Of a stretch of 64,000 nt of DNA, positions 62,573-64,000 are shown in pieces. The notes below the pieces were generated by a model. That model was not told the DNA's origin and made no database searches. It saw only the letters and a list, made by a program, of their open reading frames with translations. The translations under genes and the position numbers were made by a program. The stretch spans positions 1 through 64,000 of the forward strand of contig JAHLKF010000027.1 of the NCBI GenBank assembly GCA_025558075.1, read 5' to 3'. How positions within the stretch are numbered: the stretch's first letter is position 1; every line of letters starts with the position of its first letter. The DNA is from Gaertneriomyces semiglobifer (taxonomy: Eukaryota; Chytridiomycota; Chytridiomycetes; Spizellomycetales; Spizellomycetaceae).

Positions 62573-64000
62573 ATGTCCTCGCCGTCGTCTTCCTATGAAA
62601 GCCTGTCCATTCCTCTAAGCCTCATCAGACCAGTTCAACCTGAGAGCGAGTCGGAGCGCGGGACGGCGAATCACGATATACCGTTCCCTGCCACGGAACC
62701 AACAAGTCCAACGAGCGAACATGTCGCAACACCAGATCCGCCAGACCGAGTGGAGGCTATTGAAAAGGTTGCTTTCATAGAAACTCACGATGATGTCGAG
62801 ACGACCAATGCTGAGAGAAAAAGATCTGGATCTTCCACGCCAAAAGAAATGGATCACCCAACCGAGACGAAAAGTAAAATCGGGAAAGTCCAACGCTCAA
62901 AACAGATAACCCTGCATGTCACCAACCCAGCCTCTCAGAAGCCGCAGTTCCAGAAATCCCAAGCAGCAGCGCCAGCACGATCACGGACTACATCAAATAA
63001 GCCTACACCCGCCACATCACGAAGGAACTCGCCGGTAAGACTGACGACGGATCATCGAACCCCGCCTACCAAGTCCCAGGCCGCTCAATTGGAAGAACAT
63101 ATCTTGGCATCAATGCAATCTGACGGTTCTCAAATGGATCAGGACACCGCCGCCTTCACCGACTCGGTGCACAAGTGGACTGGAATGCTAGAGAGAGCAA
63201 TTATCGTACGTAAAAAACACATCCGATCTTCGTAAGGATGTGCACAAATAAGTATTCATCAGGGCGATTTGCATGCAGACAGATTTTATGTCGGCCCGAT
63301 CCTCCATGCTTGCTCGCCAAAGCCAGGCATTCGAAGGAACCCGCAGCAGTCTCGTGCAAAAGCTGGATGTGGTCACTAAAGAACTAAATGATACAAAAGC
63401 CCAGATTGGCAAATATCAGAAAACGGCCAAACGAAGTATGGAGTTGGTAGAGGGAGTCCTAGAGTACCTGAATCAGAAGGTTTGTACGTCCGCTGCTGAA
63501 CACCGCTTAAGTTTAGCCTTGTTCATCTCACGGAACGGAACTCAGAGGGCTAGAGCTGTACAGGCTATATACTTTGGCCGTTGGCGCGTCAAGTATGCGG
63601 ACGCCGCTCGACTTCGATTGGCCGGCAAGATGGCCGACCAGCATGCTGGAAGAGCGCTATTGCGCAAGACGCTAATTGGATGGCAAAGAGCTGGAGGCGT
63701 ATCATGGAGACGAAGTATCGAGACGCAAGTAAGGGTAAGTAGGCGGTCAACGATTCTTCACTTCCATCGCGACACACCTAAAATGAATCATAGAACGAAG
63801 CAGAGCGGGCTCTTGCAGAACTCGCTGCTGAGTATGACAAACAGATTGCGTCTTTGCAAAGCCAAGTATCGAATCTTGAGTCTGAATTGAGAGAATCAGA
63901 GACTGCCAGACAATCACAACAGGAAGACATGAAAAAGGCGTTTATGCGTGGAGTGTGTGCGTTGAACATGGAAGCCATGGGCATGTTTCGAAAAGGGAAT
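62573..64000 (+). CDS. POC5: POC5-like centriolar protein (5' part, cut by window end)
   Basis: This is a centrin-binding protein of the distal centriole/basal body. Exons seen: 62573-63205, 63279-63479, 63546-63734, 63794 to the window end (64000), about 410 residues so far. A Ser/Pro/Thr-rich disordered N-terminus (about 1-180) leads into helices. A Trp-containing centrin-binding-type segment (AIYFGRWRVKYADAARLRL...LLRKTLIGWQRA) follows, then a coiled coil (EYDKQIASLQSQVSNLESEL) and the strongly conserved POC5 block MRGVCALNMEAMGMF just before the window ends. Exon 3 has two phase-0 donors six bases apart (63729 and 63735), giving with or without Val-Arg. Presence of POC5 fits an organism that builds basal bodies. 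Confidence 0.82.

Overview
The window looks like nuclear DNA of a zoosporic (chytrid-type) fungus. Coding regions are split by many very short GT-AG introns. I infer 59: all but one are 54-89 nt, and the exception is 246 nt. The genes are typical of fungi and other opisthokonts. A centriolar POC5-type protein and a complete SMG1 kinase point to a flagellated early-diverging fungus rather than a yeast or typical dikaryan. This is inferred from gene content and not from any database search.

Layout. 1-2.0 kb is a decayed stretch with a broken FtsJ-type methyltransferase and a P-loop fragment. 2.7-5.6 kb: a Cys-rich membrane protein with a polyglutamine tail and an acylaminoacyl-peptidase-like S9 peptidase, followed by tRNA-Gln. 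6.2-18 kb, mostly minus strand: a GTPBP1-like GTPase, 2-oxoglutarate dehydrogenase E1, tRNA-Glu and a TRM3/TARBP1 2'-O-ribose methyltransferase. 18.6-25.5 kb: an OPT transporter, a nicotianamine synthase and a ThrE/PRM10-type membrane protein. 26-28 kb: tRNA-Leu and SUB2, whose one long intron appears to hold a C/D box snoRNA. 29.3-39.3 kb: a putative secreted protein, the RSP5/NEDD4 HECT ligase, the PRP17 splicing factor and SEC23 (11 exons). 39.6-51 kb: a small membrane protein and SMG1 (about 3,276 aa). 51-64 kb: SF3A2/PRP11, a NUG1/GNL3 GTPase, a UMPH-1 5'-nucleotidase, PEX14, FES1, a repeat-bearing gene-poor gap of 2.5 kb, MOB1 and the 5' part of POC5.

How the genes fit together. Most are unrelated housekeeping genes in the usual mixed fungal order. 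SUB2, PRP17, SF3A2 and SMG1 share mRNA splicing, export and surveillance, but they are scattered and I see no cluster logic. The one functional neighbourhood is OPT transporter, nicotianamine synthase and ThrE-like protein. It pairs an enzyme making a metal-binding metabolite with a transporter of the superfamily that moves metal-nicotianamine complexes in plants, and with a possible amino-acid-type exporter. This resembles the logic of bacterial staphylopine-type metallophore operons and is the best candidate for an undescribed system here.

Exon coordinates come from reading splice consensus, codon phase and family similarity by eye. All multi-exon models sum to whole codons.
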